DNA from: Sharpea azabuensis DSM 18934
Lineage (GTDB): Bacteria > Bacillota_I > Bacilli_A > Erysipelotrichales > Coprobacillaceae
NCBI RefSeq assembly: GCF_000702165.1
Contig: NZ_JNKU01000001.1
Location: 42,657 to 106,656 of the forward strand
Length of the DNA stretch: 64,000 nt
Direction: 5' to 3'
Shown here: in pieces, positions 32,715-42,709 of the stretch
Position numbering within the stretch: position 1 is the stretch's first letter
How the letters are laid out: each line of letters opens with the position of its first letter
The notes under the pieces: generated by a model
What the model saw: only the letters and a program-made list of their open reading frames with translations
Databases searched by the model: none
What the model was told of the DNA's origin: nothing
Program-made: the position numbers and the translations under genes

Positions 32715-34154
32715 ATGAAACAATTAGATTTAAATAAAACAGTGGCTGCTCTTGTTGAAGAGTATCCTGAACTTATTGATATTATGGCTAAAATTGGCTT
32801 TAAGGAAATCACAAAGCCTATTTCACTTAAAATGATGGGAAGAGTGATGACCATTCCTAAGGGATGTAGTGTAAAGGGCTTTGATTTAAATGATATCATT
32901 ACAAAGCTAAATAGCTATGGCTTTGAATGTGTTTATGGAAGTCAGGAGACAGTTGCACATGAAGCAACAGAACACAAGGAAGTCAAAAAAGATGATCGTA
33001 CACCTGAAGGCAGAGAATTGCTTTTAAGGGATATGATTGAACGCTTGAATAATGGTGAAGATTTAGAAAGCGTACGTGCTGATTTTGTGAAGGCTTTTAA
33101 GGATGTTTCAGTGAGAGAAATTACAGGCGTAGAACAACACTTAATTGATGAAGGCATGAGTGTTGAACGTGTTCAAAAGCTCTGTGATATTCATTCAGCC
33201 TTATTCCATGGTCGTACGGAACAGGAAGTGATGGCTGAAGAAGATGCTCAAAGAGGCATTAATCTTGAAATGGGCCACCCTGTTAGTCAATTAAGACTGG
33301 AAAATAGAATTATTGAAAAGAAGATTGAAGATGCTTTGAAGGTAAATGCTGAAGGAAATCGTGAAGCTGTTTTTCAGGCAATTACTGAACTGAAGGGTAT
33401 CAAGCCACATTATGCGAAAAAAGAAGAACTCATCATGCCATTACTTGAACGTTATGGCTATCCAGGACCAAGTCAGGTGATGTGGGGTGTTGATGATGAA
33501 ATTAAGCAGGAACTAAGCCGTATATCTCGTACAATCAATGAAGAGAAATGGTATGAGCAGGAAAGAAGTAATGTTGAAGGCGTACTCAATCGTATGAAGG
33601 AAATGATTTATAAGGAAGAAGAAATTCTCTTCCCACTAGCCATGGAAAACTTCACAAAGGAAGACTGGTATCATGTCTATGAAGATTTAGAAGCAATGGG
33701 TGCAAGCTTTGTCAACAAGACATTTAAGTGGCAGGAAGCCGAAGACTTCTTAGCTGCACAAACAGCTTCCTCTTTCACAAATGGTATGATCAAAATGCCT
33801 ACTGGTGAACTTTCAATCAATCAGCTCAATATCATGCTTGAAGCCTTACCACAGGATATCACTTATATTGATGCCAATGACCATGTACTGTATTTCAAAG
33901 ATAAAATGCATATCTTCCCAAGACCAAAAAGCTGTATAGGCAAGCTTGTCTATGATTGTCATCCGGCTCGTGTTAGACCAATGGTTGAAGCTTTACTTGA
34001 TGATTTCAAAAAGAAGGAACGTGATCACATGGATATCTGGATGAAGGATGTGCGAGTGAGATATATGGCTGTCTATGATCATGATGTATATGTTGGCTGT
34101 GTGGAAATGGTGGAAGACTTTAGTGAAGTCTTCAAGGGAAGAGAGTCAAAGTAA
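32715..34154 (+). CDS. DUF1858-DUF438-hemerythrin-PAS protein
   Basis: 479 aa. Order of domains: DUF1858 (about 1-65, LNKTVAALVEEYPELIDIMAKIGF), DUF438 (about 90-165), hemerythrin-like HHE four-helix bundle (about 175-335, with GHPVSQLRLENR, KPHYAKKEELIMPLLE and KEEEILFPLA supplying His/Glu ligands) and a PAS-like domain (about 355-470). Such proteins bind a di-iron centre and are thought to sense or handle oxygen or NO. AAGGAGA precedes the ATG. It stands alone, but another hemerythrin gene lies 5 kb downstream. Confidence 0.9.
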   Translation: MKQLDLNKTVAALVEEYPELIDIMAKIGFKEITKPISLKMMGRVMTIPKGCSVKGFDLNDIITKLNSYGFECVYGSQETVAHEATEHKEVKKDDRTPEGRELLLRDMIERLNNGEDLESVRADFVKAFKDVSVREITGVEQHLIDEGMSVERVQKLCDIHSALFHGRTEQEVMAEEDAQRGINLEMGHPVSQLRLENRIIEKKIEDALKVNAEGNREAVFQAITELKGIKPHYAKKEELIMPLLERYGYPGPSQVMWGVDDEIKQELSRISRTINEEKWYEQERSNVEGVLNRMKEMIYKEEEILFPLAMENFTKEDWYHVYEDLEAMGASFVNKTFKWQEAEDFLAAQTASSFTNGMIKMPTGELSINQLNIMLEALPQDITYIDANDHVLYFKDKMHIFPRPKSCIGKLVYDCHPARVRPMVEALLDDFKKKERDHMDIWMKDVRVRYMAVYDHDVYVGCVEMVEDFSEVFKGRESK

Positions 34155-34277
34155 AACAATACAATCTATATTATAAATAGAAATATGTAAGCAAAATGTT
34201 AAGATATGTTAAGGATTATGAGAGACATGTGTTAATAATTTGTTAAAGAAAAACTTCTAGAGACCTCTATTAGGTGG

Positions 34278-34283
34278 TATAAT
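34278..34283 (+). promoter_or_regulatory. -10 box of the Na/Pi cotransporter gene
   Basis: TATAAT in the 177-base gap, 49 bases before the ATG. No convincing -35 and no other element is seen in the gap. Confidence 0.45.
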
Positions 34284-34331
34284 AAATTTGTCTTTTTTAG
34301 GGAAAATTTATAATGAAGAGGTTAGAGAAGT

Positions 34332-35969
34332 ATGAGTATTCTCAACATTGTTAATCTTCTTGGGGGACTTGGTTTATTCCTGTTTGGTATGAACTATATG
34401 AGTGATGGAATCAACCAGGTTGCCGGTAAGAGGATGAAGGATTTATTGGAAAAGCTGACAAGAAATAGACTGAAAGGGTTCTTGCTTGGGGTCTTTGTGA
34501 CATCAATTATTCAGTCTTCTTCAGCAACAACCGTGATGTTAATGGGCTTTTTAAATGCCGGTATCATGGACTTAGCACAGGCAACAGGGGTTATTCTTGG
34601 TGCCCATATCGGTACTACAATTACTGCTGTATTGATTGCCCTGGATGTTTCTGTTATTTCTACAGCCTGTATTTTTATAGGTAGTGTACTTGTTATTTTT
34701 GGACGTAAACAGAATAAGGTTTATACAGGTGAAATTATACTTGGCTTTGGTTTATTATTCTTTGGCTTGAAGTATATGTCCGGTGATCAGGCCATGGGTG
34801 TACTTAAGAGCAGTGCAGCCTTTAAAGCCTTTATCACAAGTGCTAATAATCCATTTGTTGGTCTAGCTGTTGGTACAATCATGTGTGCCATTTTGCAGTC
34901 TTCATCTGCATCAATTGGTGTCTTGCAGGTACTTGCTTTGCAGGGCTTAATGCCAATGAAATTTGCGATTTATATGATTATTGGTGTCAATGTCGGAAGT
35001 GCAATGCCACTCTTCCTGTCTTCTATTGGCGCTAAGACAAATGCCAAAAGAGCAGCACTTGTTTACTTTATCTTTGATGTTGTGGGCATGTTGATCTTTA
35101 CACCAATTGCCTTCTTTACACCATATACTAGCTTTATTACAAGCTTATCATCTAATGGTTCTGTACAGGTTGCGATTGGTCATATTATCTTTAAGGTTGT
35201 AACAGCCCTTATATTATTACCATTCGTTAATGTCATTGTACGCTTTACAACACGTATTATCCCTAGTCGTGAACATGCAAGTGACTTACGCTTCCTTTAT
35301 ATCGATCCAAAGCTTGTAGAATACAATGCATCAATGATTGCTTCTATCGAAAAAGAAGTACAACGTATGGTTGATTTAGTAAGATGGAATTTTGTGCATT
35401 CATGTGAAGCATTCATGACAAGAGATTTATCCAACGAAGAAGAAATATTTCACAACGAAGAAGTCATTAACTGGCTCAACAATAATCTTACAGACTATAT
35501 CATCATGGTCACAAGCCGTCCGATTGGTAAGATTGAAAGTGCCCGTGTTGGTCGTCTCTTCCATGTTCTGATTGACTTGGAACGTATTGGTGATCATGCC
35601 ATCAATATCTTAACGCGTACAAAAACATCGATTAATGATGAATTAACTTATTCATCAAGCTCTCTTGATGAATTCAAAGAAATTTATGAGAATGTCATTG
35701 TTCTCTTTGATCAGTCTATTCAGTCATTTAATCAAGAGAAATCATTTGAAGAATATCAGACTGGTTTATTGAATTTACGTAATTTTATCCGTGACCTCAA
35801 CAATAAGGCCTTGGATGATCATATTGTTCGTTTAAGAGCACATGAATGTCATACGGCTAGTGGTATTGTCTTCACAAAGATACTTCAGGATTTAGAAAGA
35901 ACAGGCGATCACTCTTACAATATTTCTAAAGCAGGTACTAATGATGCTGCATTGATCAGTCAGATGTAA
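34332..35969 (+). CDS. Na+/phosphate cotransporter family protein with PhoU-like domain
   Basis: 545 aa. The N-terminal half has the duplicated Na/Pi (NptA/YjbB) repeats, each with the QSSSA motif (IIQSSSATTVMLMGF and ILQSSSASIGVLQVL). From about residue 340 a cytoplasmic PhoU-like helical bundle follows, with two ERxGDH-type repeats (LERIGDHAINI and LERTGDHSYNI). It probably imports or exports phosphate with sodium. It is monocistronic, closed by a terminator that starts at its stop codon. Confidence 0.92.
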   Translation: MSILNIVNLLGGLGLFLFGMNYMSDGINQVAGKRMKDLLEKLTRNRLKGFLLGVFVTSIIQSSSATTVMLMGFLNAGIMDLAQATGVILGAHIGTTITAVLIALDVSVISTACIFIGSVLVIFGRKQNKVYTGEIILGFGLLFFGLKYMSGDQAMGVLKSSAAFKAFITSANNPFVGLAVGTIMCAILQSSSASIGVLQVLALQGLMPMKFAIYMIIGVNVGSAMPLFLSSIGAKTNAKRAALVYFIFDVVGMLIFTPIAFFTPYTSFITSLSSNGSVQVAIGHIIFKVVTALILLPFVNVIVRFTTRIIPSREHASDLRFLYIDPKLVEYNASMIASIEKEVQRMVDLVRWNFVHSCEAFMTRDLSNEEEIFHNEEVINWLNNNLTDYIIMVTSRPIGKIESARVGRLFHVLIDLERIGDHAINILTRTKTSINDELTYSSSSLDEFKEIYENVIVLFDQSIQSFNQEKSFEEYQTGLLNLRNFIRDLNNKALDDHIVRLRAHECHTASGIVFTKILQDLERTGDHSYNISKAGTNDAALISQM

Positions 35970-35991
35970 ACAGGGGGAACCCTGTTTTTTC
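35969..35991 (+). terminator. Terminator of the Na/Pi gene
   Basis: Stem AACAGGG/CCCTGTT, loop GGAA, then T run. Confidence 0.9.
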
Positions 35992-36042
35992 TTGTTCAAA
36001 TATCTGTATTTGATAGAATATTTATAGGAGGAAATGCAAATA

Positions 36043-36780
36043 ATGAATAATACAACCATTGATATATTGATGAAAAGAAAGTCAGTGAGAGTCTTTAAAG
36101 ATCAAGAGATTGAAGAAGAGAAAGTTGAAGCAATACTTAAGGCTTCCATCAATGCTCCAACAGCTGGTAATCAACAGCTCTATACCATCCTCAAGATCAC
36201 TGATCCAGCGATAAAAGAGCAGCTTTCCATACTTTGTGACAATCAGCCTTTTATAGCCTCAGCCAAGCTAATACTTGTCTATCTTGCAGATTGTCATAAA
36301 TGGTATGAAGCTTATAAAGATATTGAACTTAACCCACGTCAACCTGAATTTGGCGATTTCTTGCTTGCGGTAGATGATGCCTTGATTGCCTCAGAGAATG
36401 CGGTTATTGCAGCTGAAAGTTTAGGAATAGGATCATGTTTTATTGGTGATGTGATGGAAAATAAGGAAGAAATCTGCAAGCTTCTTCATTTACCCGACTA
36501 TGTTTTTCCTGCTAGCTTGCTTGTTTTTGGCTATCCAACCACCCAACAACAAGAAAGACAAAAACCTAAGCGGGCTAACCTCAAAGATATCGTCTTTGAG
36601 AATAGTTATTATGAGATGAATGCTAAAGAGAGGGAAGAGATGCTTAAATATCATTATGGTGATGCTCAATATCATACCTGGCTTGAAGCATTCTACAAAC
36701 GTAAATATGATTCATCATTTGCTCATGAGATGAATCATTCTGTTAAAGCTTACTTAAAAGAATATGAGGAGAAAGCATAA
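36043..36780 (+). CDS. Nitroreductase-family flavoprotein
   Basis: 245 aa. The FMN-binding start RKSVRVFKDQEI, ASINAPTAGNQQ, the central LLAVDDALIASENAVIAAESLGIGSCFIGD and the C-terminal LLVFGYP are typical of NfsA/FRP-like nitroreductases, which use NAD(P)H and FMN. AGGAGG is 11 bases from ATG 36043 and only 2 from ATG 36034, so 36043 is preferred. It overlaps the methyltransferase gene by one base, so the two are coupled. Confidence 0.9.
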   Translation: MNNTTIDILMKRKSVRVFKDQEIEEEKVEAILKASINAPTAGNQQLYTILKITDPAIKEQLSILCDNQPFIASAKLILVYLADCHKWYEAYKDIELNPRQPEFGDFLLAVDDALIASENAVIAAESLGIGSCFIGDVMENKEEICKLLHLPDYVFPASLLVFGYPTTQQQERQKPKRANLKDIVFENSYYEMNAKEREEMLKYHYGDAQYHTWLEAFYKRKYDSSFAHEMNHSVKAYLKEYEEKA

Positions 36781-37529
36781 TGAACTATCAAGATATCAAT
36801 AAGGAAACCATCAATCGATGGGCAAAAGAAGGATGGCAATGGGCTCAGCCTATTAATCATGAGGAATATATAGCAGCTACACAAGGTCATTGGGATATTG
36901 TCTTAACACCATTAAAGCATGTTCCTAAAGACTGGTTTGGAGATTTGAAAGGCAAGAAGGTGCTTGGTCTTGCTTCTGGTGGTGGCCAGCAGATGCCTAT
37001 TTTAACTGCAGCTGGTGCCATATGTACAGTTATGGATTATTCTGACAAGCAGCTTGAAACAGAACGCATGGTCGCAAAGAGAGAAGGCTATGATATTGAA
37101 ATTATTGAAGCTGATATGACAAAGCGCTTTCCTTTTGCCGATGAAACATTTGATTTCGTTGTTCATCCTGTTTCCAATTGTTATATTGAGGATGTAGAGC
37201 ATGTCTTTAAAGAAGCCTATCGTGTCTTAAAGAAGGGTGGGGTAATGCTTTCAGGTTTAGGCAATGAAATCAATTATATTGTTGATAATGATGAACGAGA
37301 GATTATCTGGGAAATGCCTTTTAATCCCTTAAAGGATGAGAAAGCAATGGCTTTTATGCAAGAAGAACAATGTGGTGTGCAGTTCTCCCATGATATGAGT
37401 GAACAGATTGGGGGACAGTTAAGAGCTGGCTTTAGACTTGTAGATTTGTATGAAGATACTAATGGCGAAGGGCGGTTACATGATCTTAACATCAAGACTT
37501 ATATCGCTACTAAGTCAGTCAAAGAATAA
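36780..37529 (+). CDS. Class I SAM-dependent methyltransferase
   Basis: 249 aa. SAM motif I is KVLGLASGGGQQMP, followed by CTVMDYSDKQLE and a motif of ADMTKRFPFADETFD, then VLKKGGVMLSG. These are features of Methyltransferase_11-type small-molecule or protein methylases. The N-terminal NRWAKEGWQWAQPI block recurs in many Firmicutes homologues of unknown substrate. It is translated in an ATG/TAA overlap with the nitroreductase. Confidence 0.88.
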   Translation: MNYQDINKETINRWAKEGWQWAQPINHEEYIAATQGHWDIVLTPLKHVPKDWFGDLKGKKVLGLASGGGQQMPILTAAGAICTVMDYSDKQLETERMVAKREGYDIEIIEADMTKRFPFADETFDFVVHPVSNCYIEDVEHVFKEAYRVLKKGGVMLSGLGNEINYIVDNDEREIIWEMPFNPLKDEKAMAFMQEEQCGVQFSHDMSEQIGGQLRAGFRLVDLYEDTNGEGRLHDLNIKTYIATKSVKE

Positions 37530-37603
37530 GTATTTTTAAAAGATGAGAATGTATTGACCTTCTTGATACTCTTCGATATGATGGCTGTTAGGAGAAAAGG
37601 AAT

Positions 37604-39088
37604 ATGAATAAAATAGGATTTGATAATGAAAAGTATTTAAAAATACAATCAAAACATATTAAGGAACGTATTGATTCTTTTGGTGGTAAGCTTTATTTGG
37701 AATTTGGTGGTAAATTATTTGATGACTATCATGCATCAAGAGTCTTACCAGGCTTTGCCCCTGATAGTAAGATTCGCATGCTGAAGGAACTTAAAGACCA
37801 GACGGAGATTGTGATTGCGATTAAGGCTGGTGATATTGAAAAGAATAAGGTGCGTGGAGATCTAGGCATTACTTATGATGAAGATGTCTTACGTCTTATT
37901 GATGCATTTACATCCAATGGCCTCATGGTTGGATCGGTTGTATTAACACAATTTAAAGATCAGCCTAGCGCCATTGCTTATGAGAAAAAGCTGAAATCTC
38001 TAGGCTTACAGGTTTATCGTCATTATATGATCCCTGGCTATCCTTCTAATATGCAGCTTATTTTAAGTGATGATGGCTATGGCAAGAATGACTATATCAA
38101 GACAACTAGACCATTAGTTGTTGTTACGGCACCAGGTCCTGGTTCAGGCAAGATGGCAACATGTCTTTCTCAGCTTTATCAGGAAGCTAAGCGTGGCGTG
38201 AAGGCAGGCTATGCGAAGTTTGAAACATTCCCAATCTGGAATATTCCTCTTAATCATTCAGTCAACTTAGCTTATGAAGCAGCTACAGCTGACTTAAATG
38301 ATGTCAATATGATTGACCCATATCATTTAGAAGCTTATGGTAAGACAGTCGTCAATTACAATCGTGATGTAGAAATCTTCCCCGTTCTCAAAGCCATGTT
38401 TGAAAAGATTAATGGCTCATCACCATATAACTCACCAACAGATATGGGCGTTAATATGGCAGGCTATTGCATCTTTGATGATGAAGCCGTTACAAAGGCA
38501 GCAAATCAGGAAATCATAAGACGCTATTATGATGCCTTGGATGAAGAACGTAAGGGGAATGCTTCTCATAAACCTGTTAGCAAGATTGAATTGTTGATGG
38601 AAAAAGCTCATACAAGTATTGCTGATCGTCCTGTTGTTGCCGCAGCTAATATCAAAGAGGAAGAAACGGGTGGACCAGCTGCTGCTATTGAAATGCCTGA
38701 TGGAACAATTATTACAGGCAAGACTTCAGAACTGCTTGGGGCAAGTAGTGCAATGCTGATTGATGCACTCAAATATCTTGCTCATGTGAATGATGATATT
38801 AAGCTTATCAGCCCTGATATTATTGAACCTATCCAAAAGCTTAAGGTTGAAACATTACAAAATAAGAATCCTCTTCTTCATATCGATGAAATCCTCATTG
38901 CTTTATGCATTGCAGCCACTCATCATGAAGAAGCCAAGAGAGCTTATGGCAAGCTGAAAGAACTAGCTGGCTTACAAATGCATTCAAGTGTTCTATTAGC
39001 ACAAGAAGATGTCAATGTGCTCAAGAAACTTGGTATTCATCTGACATGTGAACCTAAATATCAGAATAATAAACTCTATCATCATTAA
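37604..39088 (+). CDS. DUF1846 (UPF0371) family protein
   Basis: 494 aa, the usual length of this family. It starts IGFDNEKYLKIQSKHIKERI, and contains the phosphate-loop-like VVTAPGPGSGKMATCLSQLY and the GPAAAIEMPDGTIITGK block. The family is widespread in Firmicutes and some Actinobacteria and is structurally related to nucleotide-binding proteins, but its reaction is not settled. AGGAGAAAAGG precedes the ATG. It is monocistronic with its own terminator. Confidence 0.88.
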   Translation: MNKIGFDNEKYLKIQSKHIKERIDSFGGKLYLEFGGKLFDDYHASRVLPGFAPDSKIRMLKELKDQTEIVIAIKAGDIEKNKVRGDLGITYDEDVLRLIDAFTSNGLMVGSVVLTQFKDQPSAIAYEKKLKSLGLQVYRHYMIPGYPSNMQLILSDDGYGKNDYIKTTRPLVVVTAPGPGSGKMATCLSQLYQEAKRGVKAGYAKFETFPIWNIPLNHSVNLAYEAATADLNDVNMIDPYHLEAYGKTVVNYNRDVEIFPVLKAMFEKINGSSPYNSPTDMGVNMAGYCIFDDEAVTKAANQEIIRRYYDALDEERKGNASHKPVSKIELLMEKAHTSIADRPVVAAANIKEEETGGPAAAIEMPDGTIITGKTSELLGASSAMLIDALKYLAHVNDDIKLISPDIIEPIQKLKVETLQNKNPLLHIDEILIALCIAATHHEEAKRAYGKLKELAGLQMHSSVLLAQEDVNVLKKLGIHLTCEPKYQNNKLYHH

Positions 39089-39115
39089 TGCCTTTTTCAT
39101 AAAGGCATTTTTTGT
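39087..39115 (+). terminator. Terminator of the DUF1846 gene
   Basis: Stem AATGCCTTT/AAAGGCATT, loop TTCAT, then T run. Confidence 0.9.
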
Positions 39116-39173
39116 GGTTTGAACAACATTATTAAAAGGAATATCTCTCTATAATAAGCACGTGGTGATAGAA

Positions 39174-39536
39174 ATGTATGAATTAAAGATCAAAAGAATA
39201 TATGATGAATATGAAGAGAGTGATGGCATGCGTATTCTTGTTGATGGACTCTGGCCAAGGGGCATCAGTAAAGAAAAGGCGCATCTTGATCTCTGGGACA
39301 AAGAGATCAGCCCAACGACAACGCTTCGTAAAGCTTTCAATCATGAAATAGATAAGTATGAGGTCTTTAGAAAGCAGTATCGTCAGGAACTGGCAGAAAA
39401 CCCACATACACAAGACTTTCTGAAAATGGTTTTCAATCACCTAGAAAAACAACCTGTGACATTATTATATGGCGCAAAGGATCGTTTACATAATCAGGCG
39501 GTTGTTTTAAAAGAGTATATTATGGAGGAAATGTAA
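39174..39536 (+). CDS. DUF488 (YeaO-like) family protein
   Basis: About 120 aa: KIKRIYDEYEESDGMRILVDGLWPRG is the family's N-terminal signature, with LDLWDKEISPTTTLRKAFNH and the C-terminal PVTLLYGAKDRLHNQA. The function is unknown; family members may bind nucleic acid or metal. ATG 39174 is preferred over GTG 39162/39165 because GGTGAT lies upstream. It directly precedes a hemerythrin gene with no gap. Confidence 0.82.
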   Translation: MYELKIKRIYDEYEESDGMRILVDGLWPRGISKEKAHLDLWDKEISPTTTLRKAFNHEIDKYEVFRKQYRQELAENPHTQDFLKMVFNHLEKQPVTLLYGAKDRLHNQAVVLKEYIMEEM

Positions 39537-40094
39537 ATGTTTATTATTGAAGCAATGATGAATGATCATGAGAATATTAGACGTATGATGAAAGTTATGC
39601 GTGCGATTGATAATGATATTAGAAATGGTAATGTGATTGAAACTGAGGATGTTGAACGCATTATTGATTTCTTAAGAGTCTATGGTGATGAACATCATCA
39701 CCATAAGGAAGAAGTGATTCTCTTCCCAGCTATGCTTGAAACAATTCCAATGACGGATGGCATGATCAATGGTGTCATGCTTGTGGAACATGAAGGTGGC
39801 AGAGAATATGTCAGTGATTTAGAGAGTGCTCTACTTGATTACAAGAAAGATCCAAGTGATAACAATGCCTCACGTATTTGTTTTGCTTCAGAAGGCTATA
39901 TTAACTTATTAAGTGATCATACAAGTAAAGAAGATGAGATTCTTTATCAGGTTGCGGAAAACAATTTACCAGCTGCGACAAAGGAAAAAGTGGATGCTTT
40001 AGGTCATGAATGGGAAGAAAGAAGCACGGCCAATGGTATTTATGACAAGTATCTAGGCTTACTTGAAGAATTAGAAGCACGTTATCTCTTTTAA
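39537..40094 (+). CDS. Hemerythrin HHE-domain protein
   Basis: 185 aa. The four-helix di-iron ligands are visible: NDHENIRRMM, GDEHHHHKEEVILFP, LVEHEGGREY and DHTSKEDEILY. This is the stand-alone bacterial hemerythrin-like fold, associated with oxygen or NO binding and iron handling. GGAGG lies 8 bases before the ATG, inside the end of the DUF488 gene. It is part of a small redox cluster with the glutaredoxin-like gene downstream. Confidence 0.9.
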   Translation: MFIIEAMMNDHENIRRMMKVMRAIDNDIRNGNVIETEDVERIIDFLRVYGDEHHHHKEEVILFPAMLETIPMTDGMINGVMLVEHEGGREYVSDLESALLDYKKDPSDNNASRICFASEGYINLLSDHTSKEDEILYQVAENNLPAATKEKVDALGHEWEERSTANGIYDKYLGLLEELEARYLF

Positions 40095-40157
40095 AGCATT
40101 ATCGTTGTCATATTATCTATAAAACAGTATGATAATGATGAAAAGGGGGATGAACCT

Positions 40158-40436
40158 ATGAAGAATATTAAAATGTTTCATTTAAATGATTGTGGCTATT
40201 GTGATAAGGCAAGAAAAGCCATGAAAGAATTAAAGCAGGAAGATAAATATAAGGATGTTGTTGTTGAAACAATTGAAGAAACTGAACATCCTGATATTGC
40301 TGATCAGTATGATTATTATGCTACGCCTACATATTATGTGGATGAAAAGAAAATCTTTGAAGCCCATATTGGCATGACATATGAACAGATTAAAGCTGAA
40401 GTCAAGCATGTCTTTGATCTTGCATTAGAAGACTAG
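40158..40436 (+). CDS. Glutaredoxin/thioredoxin-like protein
   Basis: 92 aa with a CxxC active site (CGYC, about residues 12-15) after a MFHL strand, a cis-Pro block ATPTYYVD and no other domain. It probably carries out thiol-disulfide exchange in the cytoplasm. GGGGG lies 6-7 bases before the ATG. It lies 63 bases after the hemerythrin gene. Confidence 0.85.
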   Translation: MKNIKMFHLNDCGYCDKARKAMKELKQEDKYKDVVVETIEETEHPDIADQYDYYATPTYYVDEKKIFEAHIGMTYEQIKAEVKHVFDLALED

Positions 40437-40461
40437 GAACTCTTTGCAGTTCCTTTTTTTA
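40435..40461 (+). terminator. Terminator after the glutaredoxin-like gene
   Basis: Stem AGGAACT/AGTTCCT, loop CTTTGC, then seven T. Confidence 0.9.
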
Positions 40462-40561
40462 TTATTTTTTTGTGAGAAATTGACCAATAGTCAGTTAAGA
40501 ACTACAATAGTATATAGATGATAGGTCGATTCATGATCTTAAAAAGAGGGGGGAAATGTTT

Positions 40562-42655
40562 ATGAGTGGACTTACAGCAATTTATTTTACTGGTATTGGG
40601 TCGTTGATGGCATTATGCTTTGCTGCCTATAACTTCATCAAGACCAAGAAAGAAGACACAGGTAGTGAACGTATGACCAAGATTTCGGAACTCATTGGCC
40701 GCGGCGCTAATGCTTATCTGAAAAGACAGTATCGTGGCGTTTCGATGTTCTTTATTGCCTTATTTGTCATTCTTTGTATTATGGCAGCTTGTCATCTCTT
40801 GAGCTGGTTTACACCATTTGCCTTTATTACCGGCGGTGTGTTCTCAGGCTTATCTGGCTTTATTGGCATGCGTACAGCGACAATGGCGAACTGTCGTACG
40901 ACAAATGCCGCCAGCAAATCGCTCAACAAGGGCTTACGTGTTGCCTTTTCAGCTGGTAGCGTTATGGGCTTTACAGTCGTTGGCTTAGGGCTTCTTGATT
41001 TGACCATTTGGTATTTCATTTTGAATTTTGCCTTTAGAGATCTGGCAATGGATGCACGCTTAGTACAGATTACAAGCAATATGCTGACATTTGGTATGGG
41101 TGCAAGTAGTATGGCGCTCTTTGCCCGTGTTGGTGGTGGTATCTTTACAAAAGCAGCTGATGTTGGTGCCGATCTTGTAGGTAAGGTTGAAGCTGGTATA
41201 CCAGAAGATGATCCACGTAATCCTGCTGTTATTGCTGATAATGTTGGTGATAATGTTGGTGATGTCGCTGGTATGGGTGCTGACTTATATGAATCCTATG
41301 TTGGTTCGATTATTTCTACGGCTGCTTTGGCTGTTGCGGCTGACTATGGTTTAAAGGGTGTTGCTGTCCCAATGGTTATTGCTGCTCTTGGTGTGCTATG
41401 TTCAATAATTGGTACTTTCCTCATCAAGACAAAAGAAGGTGCTTCCCAGAAGAACCTCTTAAAAGCCTTACGTACAGGAACTTATACAAGTTCTATTCTG
41501 ATTATCATTGCTTCATTCTTCGCCATTAAATTCCTTTTACCAGGTCATATGGGTGTTTATATTGCCATTCTTTCTGGTTTATTAGCTGGTGTATTGATTG
41601 GTGCAAGTACAGAATATTTCACAAGTGATACTTATAAGCCTACAAGAAAGCTTGCTGAAAGTGCTGAAACAGGTGCTGGTACTGTCATCATCAGTGGTTT
41701 ATCACTGGGCATGATGTCAACGGTTGTCCCTGTTGTCATTGTCGGTATTTCTGTTCTGGTCAGCTACTTTGCTTCATCACGTGGCGGTGATTTTGCTCAG
41801 GGCTTATATGGTGTTGGTGTCTCGGCTGTTGGTATGCTTTCAACTTTAGGTATTACCCTTGCAACAGACGCCTATGGACCTATTGCTGATAATGCTGGTG
41901 GTATTGCGGAAATGGCTGGCTTGAAGTCAGAAGTCCGTGATCGTACAGATGCACTTGATTCCTTAGGAAACACAACTGCTGCAACAGGTAAAGGCTTTGC
42001 CATTGGCTCAGCTGCCTTAACAGCCCTTGCCTTGATTGTATCTTATATCGATCGTATTCATTCCTTGGACAAGAACTTTACATTCAATCTCGCTGTTAAT
42101 AATCCAATCATTCTTGTTGGTTTATTTGTCGGTGGTATGCTGCCATTCCTCTTTGCAGCTTTGACAATGTCAGCTGTTGGCAAAGCAGCCGAAGCCATCG
42201 TTATTGAAGTCCGTCGTCAGTTTAAGGAAATCAAAGGCTTACTTTTAGGTAAGGCTGAACCTGATTATGAACGCTGTGTTGATATGTGTACACGTAGTGC
42301 TCAGAAATTGATGATTGCACCTGCCTTAATTGCCGTCATCATTCCAGTTGTCTTTGGGATGATTACGGGACCTGATGGTGTTGTTGCCATGCTTGCTGGT
42401 AATACGGTCACTGGGTTCGTACTTGCAATTATGATGAGTAATGCAGGTGGTGCCTGGGATAATGCGAAAAAGTATATTGAAGCCGGACATCATGGTGGTA
42501 AAGGCTCACAGCAGCATCGTGCCGCTGTTGTTGGTGATACAGTTGGTGATCCATTCAAAGATACATCTGGACCATCCATCAATATCCTCATTAAGCTTGC
42601 TTCAATGGTTTCCATTGTCTTTGCTCAGCTTATTTTGACAATTCATCTTCTATAA
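40562..42655 (+). CDS. hppA: Ion-translocating membrane pyrophosphatase, K+-dependent type
   Basis: About 697 aa and ~16 membrane segments. The pyrophosphate-binding DVGADLVGKVEAGIPEDDPRNPAVIADNVGDNVGD region is split here into its family motifs DVGADLVGKVE and DNVGDNVGD, followed by GADLYESYVGS, and the C-terminal VVGDTVGDPFKDTSGPS. The motif GNTTAATGKG has Ala where K+-independent enzymes have Lys, indicating K+ dependence. It hydrolyses PPi and pumps Na+ and/or H+; the ion cannot be fixed from this reading. ATG 40562 is preferred to 40556 because GGGGGG is 8 bases upstream. Confidence 0.94.
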   Translation: MSGLTAIYFTGIGSLMALCFAAYNFIKTKKEDTGSERMTKISELIGRGANAYLKRQYRGVSMFFIALFVILCIMAACHLLSWFTPFAFITGGVFSGLSGFIGMRTATMANCRTTNAASKSLNKGLRVAFSAGSVMGFTVVGLGLLDLTIWYFILNFAFRDLAMDARLVQITSNMLTFGMGASSMALFARVGGGIFTKAADVGADLVGKVEAGIPEDDPRNPAVIADNVGDNVGDVAGMGADLYESYVGSIISTAALAVAADYGLKGVAVPMVIAALGVLCSIIGTFLIKTKEGASQKNLLKALRTGTYTSSILIIIASFFAIKFLLPGHMGVYIAILSGLLAGVLIGASTEYFTSDTYKPTRKLAESAETGAGTVIISGLSLGMMSTVVPVVIVGISVLVSYFASSRGGDFAQGLYGVGVSAVGMLSTLGITLATDAYGPIADNAGGIAEMAGLKSEVRDRTDALDSLGNTTAATGKGFAIGSAALTALALIVSYIDRIHSLDKNFTFNLAVNNPIILVGLFVGGMLPFLFAALTMSAVGKAAEAIVIEVRRQFKEIKGLLLGKAEPDYERCVDMCTRSAQKLMIAPALIAVIIPVVFGMITGPDGVVAMLAGNTVTGFVLAIMMSNAGGAWDNAKKYIEAGHHGGKGSQQHRAAVVGDTVGDPFKDTSGPSINILIKLASMVSIVFAQLILTIHLL

Positions 42656-42660
42656 GAAAA

Positions 42661-42687
42661 CAGCTCAATTATTGAGCTGCTTTTTTT
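42661..42687 (+). terminator. Terminator of hppA
   Basis: Stem CAGCTCAA/TTGAGCTG, loop TTA, then seven T. Confidence 0.9.
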
Positions 42688-42709
42688 GAGGCAATCAGAT
42701 TGTAAGTAG

